Both the position numbers and the translations under genes were made by a program. DNA of 64,000 nucleotides from Watersipora subatra (taxonomy: Eukaryota > Bryozoa > Gymnolaemata > Cheilostomatida > Watersiporidae), in contig NC_088714.1 in NCBI RefSeq assembly GCF_963576615.1, positions 45,417,772 through 45,481,771 of the forward strand, in the 5' to 3' direction. Positions within the stretch are counted from its first letter, which is position 1, and every line of letters starts with the position of its first letter. Under the pieces are notes generated by a model that saw nothing but the letters and a program-made list of their open reading frames with translations, searched no databases and was not told the origin of the DNA. This document shows, piece by piece, positions 60,543 to 64,000 of the stretch.

Positions 60543-62710
60543 GTACATGTACTTTCAGTGTCTTTAATACTGTTATTGATGTTTCTGTATATAGACTTCA
60601 TGATGTTTAATTAGATTTTCTTTCATTAACTTTTTAAGGTAACAGAATGACATAAGAAAATGGCTATGGCACAGCAGTTTGGAAGTAGATACGTAACTTT
60701 CCCTTATGTATATAACCACTTTTAGCCAATCAATTAAATTAATCAACCATGTTTGGTGCTGTAATTGGTCACATTGAGCTCAGTTTCAACTGGTGTGTTT
60801 CTTTGGCAGTTTGGATATTAGATTGAATACAAAACTTGCACATGTCTTTGCAGTGCTATTTTAATTCAAATATAATATTTTGCATCCATTTTGACAAAAC
60901 TCTTCTATTCAAACTGTTGGGTTGCTTTCAAGAAAAGAGGTTTGTGTTAGTCAAAAAAACGAGAGATGTTCCAATTTATAGAAATTGCTACTAGATGTGA
61001 CTGTGAGATGAGACCATAGCTTTTGCTTACCCTTACCAGCAACAGAGTCACTCAGTAGTAACTCTGCTATAATATACTATACATCTGTCGTGTTATCGGT
61101 AGCTACAAATAGTGTGAATAGAAAAGAGATTCAGCTTATTAGGATGATTAAACTATATATATCATCATTAAACATGTAAAGACTATGTGAACCAAAAAAT
61201 TAGCAGCAATTCGTTAGACATTGAATCATTTTTTGTAAAAGATCATAAATGCAAAATCTATTCCTGTTTTTCTCCTTTAATATTGTACGATATCATCTCA
61301 ACAATTTCCATTGGCTTTTCGAAGCCATTATTTCATTGACTTGCAAAAGGTTTATTTATATTGTAATTATAATTTTATTTTTTATGGGGCAATATTTTTG
61401 CTAAACAAGCAGCTTGACATGTCTTAACTGAATAGTTACACTAGACAAAATGTGACTATACAACAACTTGTATACAAAATAACAATGTCTATCATTGATG
61501 TGACAGTTTCCTGTCTCATATGTCTGGTTATTATGGATTTCAGTAAGCTAATAACACCGTTGCTTATTATACTTGAGAGACAACCAGATATATAGAATAT
61601 CTGGAGTAGTAGTGTTGTTATAATAACTTGTAATGACATGTGATTTCATTTGTCCTTTTATGTCCTTGTCCTGTTTATCCTTTGCCTGTACTTATTGACC
61701 TATGAGTTAGGCCTTACTGTCTGAGTTGCCTTCATGACGTTACGTTATGCCTTATGTTATGCTAGTCAGTCAGTTGTTCAGAATATATGCAAGCAGCAAC
61801 AACACAGTGCACTGAATTCACGTTTTAACAAGTAGTGCATGACAAGAATGTATTCTTGAATCTTACAGTTCTATTGAACTGTGGCAACAACTGCCACTGG
61901 CTGTCTAAAAGATTTGGTGGTTTGAGCGGCTCACAATTTTCTGGAGGATGTAGCGACTGATTCTGCATATTTTACCATTGTTTATAAATAGTATTATGAA
62001 ATAAAAGCATCCCTCAAGCCTGCCACTTGGTTGGGTATTTGCAGTATTACGTTTTTGTACTCGGTCAAGGTCATGACACATACTTATATTTCTACCATTG
62101 TGTACCCGATTGTTGTAAGCTTGCCTTCTTTTTCTGATTGACCATCGGTCGTTAAATACAGGTTCATACATGCAGTCAGATTTAAAATTTACCACTCAAA
62201 TACTTTGTGCAATATTGTCTACGGCATTTGACAGATTAAGGAGCTTGTTCTCTACACTTGTGTACACCTGGATAACTTGTGTAAAGGGACTTTAACTGCG
62301 ACTCCTTTCACTCATCTGTAGCACTGTCTTCTGATTAGGGTAGCGGATTTGTAATGAGGAAGAGCTTAATTTTTTGTCAGCATGCTTAAGGTGAGCAGCA
62401 AAGAAATAAATTGTCGAATGAGGAACCATAGGCCAAAGTAACACTGATTTTTAGTAAGTAGGCCTAACTGGCTAAAAGCTTCACGAGTTTTACATAATTA
62501 CATCCACAAAACGGTATTGTACTAAACATTGAATTGATTGCTAGTTGGTTTAATTGGCCATAAAATAAATCAGTCATCATTTGGTCATTACATTGTATCC
62601 TCAATATATGCTTGGCTGCCGGCCACAATTCGTTCAGTCTGGGTTAAGAACAAGCAGAGTTATCTCACAGGCTGCTGAATAGTTAATGATTCTTATACTG
62701 CACCCAAGAC
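60543..62710. other. Intergenic between copies D and E
   Basis: To about 61350 it matches the 3' flanks of C and, less well, A and B; the AATAAA of A and B is not conserved. About 61612-61800 resembles a copia LTR loosely. From about 62020 it matches 37200-38050 upstream of copy A. No gene is seen. Confidence 0.45.
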
Positions 62711-62723
62711 AGGTCAAAGGTCA
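62711..62723 (+). promoter_or_regulatory. DR1 nuclear-receptor element, copy E
   Basis: AGGTCA-A-AGGTCA, a perfect consensus DR1, 138 bp before the exon-1 ATG. Confidence 0.6.
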
Positions 62724-62848
62724 TAAAGTTAAGATATACGTAAGCTTCACACTGGCTACTTAAAGTCAACATAGAAGATTATTCATTCACCAAGTAAAGT
62801 GGCTAGTAGCCGATAAGGTCATTCTGCTCTCTTTAGTACCTAGCAAGC

Positions 62849-64000
62849 ATGCTGCCTTTATTCCTTTTAGCCTTGCCTAAAGTACTGCTGAAGTATGTTC
62901 ACCATCTCTGGGTGAGGATTGTGAAACTCATTTGGGTGCTTACTGATAAGTTTAAATATATTTTGGTGAGTCTAAACAGTTATAACTACTGTACTTAGTG
63001 CCTTTCCAGGTTTTTATAGAAAATGATTGTAAAGTGTGTATGTCATGCAAAAGGTGTGTTGCTGATGTTTTGAAACTGCAACAGATTGAATTTGTTGTTA
63101 TGAAAGCAAATAAACATACCATATAGTCAAAACTTGTTTTGCAAAAATATTATTGCACTCTATAACAATAAAACTTTTCATAGCAAATAGTGTTTCAAAT
63201 GAGGTTTCAAGGTTAAAGCCTTTCTAATCTATGTTTACTCCTAGCACTTAGTCATCAGTTCAGGTACATATTTATGTAGTTTACAAATTTATTTTAGGAA
63301 CTTCTGCAAAGATAGAATCTGCAATGAGTGGTAAAGAAGCTGCAGCTCCGGCTCATGTGCAGAGAGTGGTGTGGATCAATCCCTTTAGTTTTCAAGCAAA
63401 TCCGCAATGTTTTTTCACTGTTCATGAAAGGTTTGCGCCCGCCGATATTGTTTTAAAAAATAGAGTGCATCTTCTGTCAGCCACTTCAAAGAAAGCAACA
63501 TTCACAGAGGTTGATTCTGACATACTTGATTCAAAAAAGCATCCTTTCGTATGGTTGGCTCAAATAAAGCATTGTACCAGATTGATTGTTCTACCAATTC
63601 AATCATTCTATAAATTGGTAGACAAGATCGATGTGGAAGATCGAAAAGTAGTTTGGCTCTTCCATACAACCAGATGCGGCTCCACAGCCTGGGTGCAGGC
63701 ATTTAACTCTATACCGGGATGGGTTGCGTTTTCTGCACCACAAGCTTTGGTTTACAGTGTTGTACATAGTGATCATGGTTTTAGCTGCGCAGAAAGCTTT
63801 TCTAAAACAGAAGAATACAGACGTATATTGATAGCCACAATAACAATGTATCTACGACAAACACCTCCAAGCTGTTCAGTCCTATGGAAAACATTACATC
63901 TCGATGAACACATGATATACCATATTGTAAAGTGCTTTCCTCAGCATAAGTTTGTTTTGGCCTATCAAGATGTTCTCCCTATACTTAGTTCGTTTCAGCA
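62849..64000 (+). CDS. Sulfotransferase-like protein, copy E, cut by window end; probably degenerate
   Basis: Exon 1 is 62849-62945 and exon 2 starts at 63298 (acceptor ATTTTAG). The frame is open to the window end. The exon-1 donor position reads ATAAGT where all other full copies have GTAAGT or GTGAGT, so normal splicing should fail unless a cryptic donor is used. The P-loop TTRCGSTAW is intact, but the 3'-phosphate motif reads YQDVLP instead of YRDVLP, replacing the conserved arginine. Nearby RRFPQHK is KCFPQHK, and GDHG is SDHG. With no stop codons yet, it looks like a recent pseudogene or a pseudoenzyme. The upstream region groups with copy A. Confidence 0.7.

Noticed and set aside
61612-61800. 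Possible solo copia LTR
   Set aside because: The TGTTG start and GTCAGTTG-like end are suggestive, but no target duplication or second copy could be shown.
1-64000. CRISPR array, bacterial operon, tRNA or rRNA genes
   Set aside because: No spacer-repeat pattern, no polycistronic gene order and no intact tRNA or rRNA were seen; the tandem repeats present lack unique spacers and the gene structure is eukaryotic.

Overview
This is an AT-rich, repeat-rich, intron-containing animal nuclear segment. Small exons with GT-AG introns, tRNA-derived SINE-like sequence, a copia LTR element, a Penelope-like element (PLE) fragment with hammerhead ribozymes, and many terminal-inverted-repeat elements suggest an invertebrate, perhaps a lophotrochozoan such as a mollusc or bryozoan. 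The taxon is an inference; no marker gene fixes it.

Layout. 1.5-4.6 kb (minus strand): the 5' part of a small-exon gene for a type II membrane protein with a sulfotransferase-like P-loop, running off the left edge. 4.6-13.3 kb: no convincing gene, several tandem repeats, a possible P450-like exon relic and a SINE. 13.3-20.2 kb (minus): a six-coding-exon ankyrin-repeat gene (about 1,024 aa) in which every intron is phase 1. 20.5-24.5 kb: a young copia element with identical 194-bp LTRs and a GGTTT target duplication. It sits inside a 22-bp minisatellite, and has lost much of gag and carries one frameshift. 24.5-29.3 kb: mostly unassigned repeats.

29.3-64 kb is a tandem array of one gene family, all on the plus strand. 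It has one pseudogene (29.8-30.7 kb, broken by a LINE tail and adjoining a decayed copia copy), four full genes (A 38.1, B 45.6, C 52.4, D 58.8 kb) and a fifth (E, 62.8 kb) cut by the window end. Each full gene encodes a predicted 441-aa sulfotransferase-like protein. A short 97-bp first exon (32 codons plus one base, hydrophobic/basic N-terminus) is spliced in frame across a 350-371-bp intron to the large second exon. Every copy has a DR1-type nuclear-receptor element (RGGTCA-A-AGGTCA or a one-base variant) about 140-155 bp upstream of the first-exon ATG. Copies B and E carry changes in cofactor-binding motifs, and E also has a changed splice donor.

The duplicated units carry different insertions: a 642-bp inverted-repeat element in A, a 1,378-bp one in B, a 448-bp one beside the poly(A) signal of C, and a PLE fragment plus ribozyme repeats between C and D. 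The most unusual region is 56.6-57.83 kb. It holds a PLE GIY-YIG endonuclease tail entering from a TA microsatellite, a hammerhead ribozyme just downstream, and a 259-bp tandem dimer carrying two further identical type I hammerheads. Cleavage of a transcript at both would release a 259-nt RNA, a retrozyme-like arrangement. All structural and functional statements come from reading the sequence by eye; no search or folding program was run.
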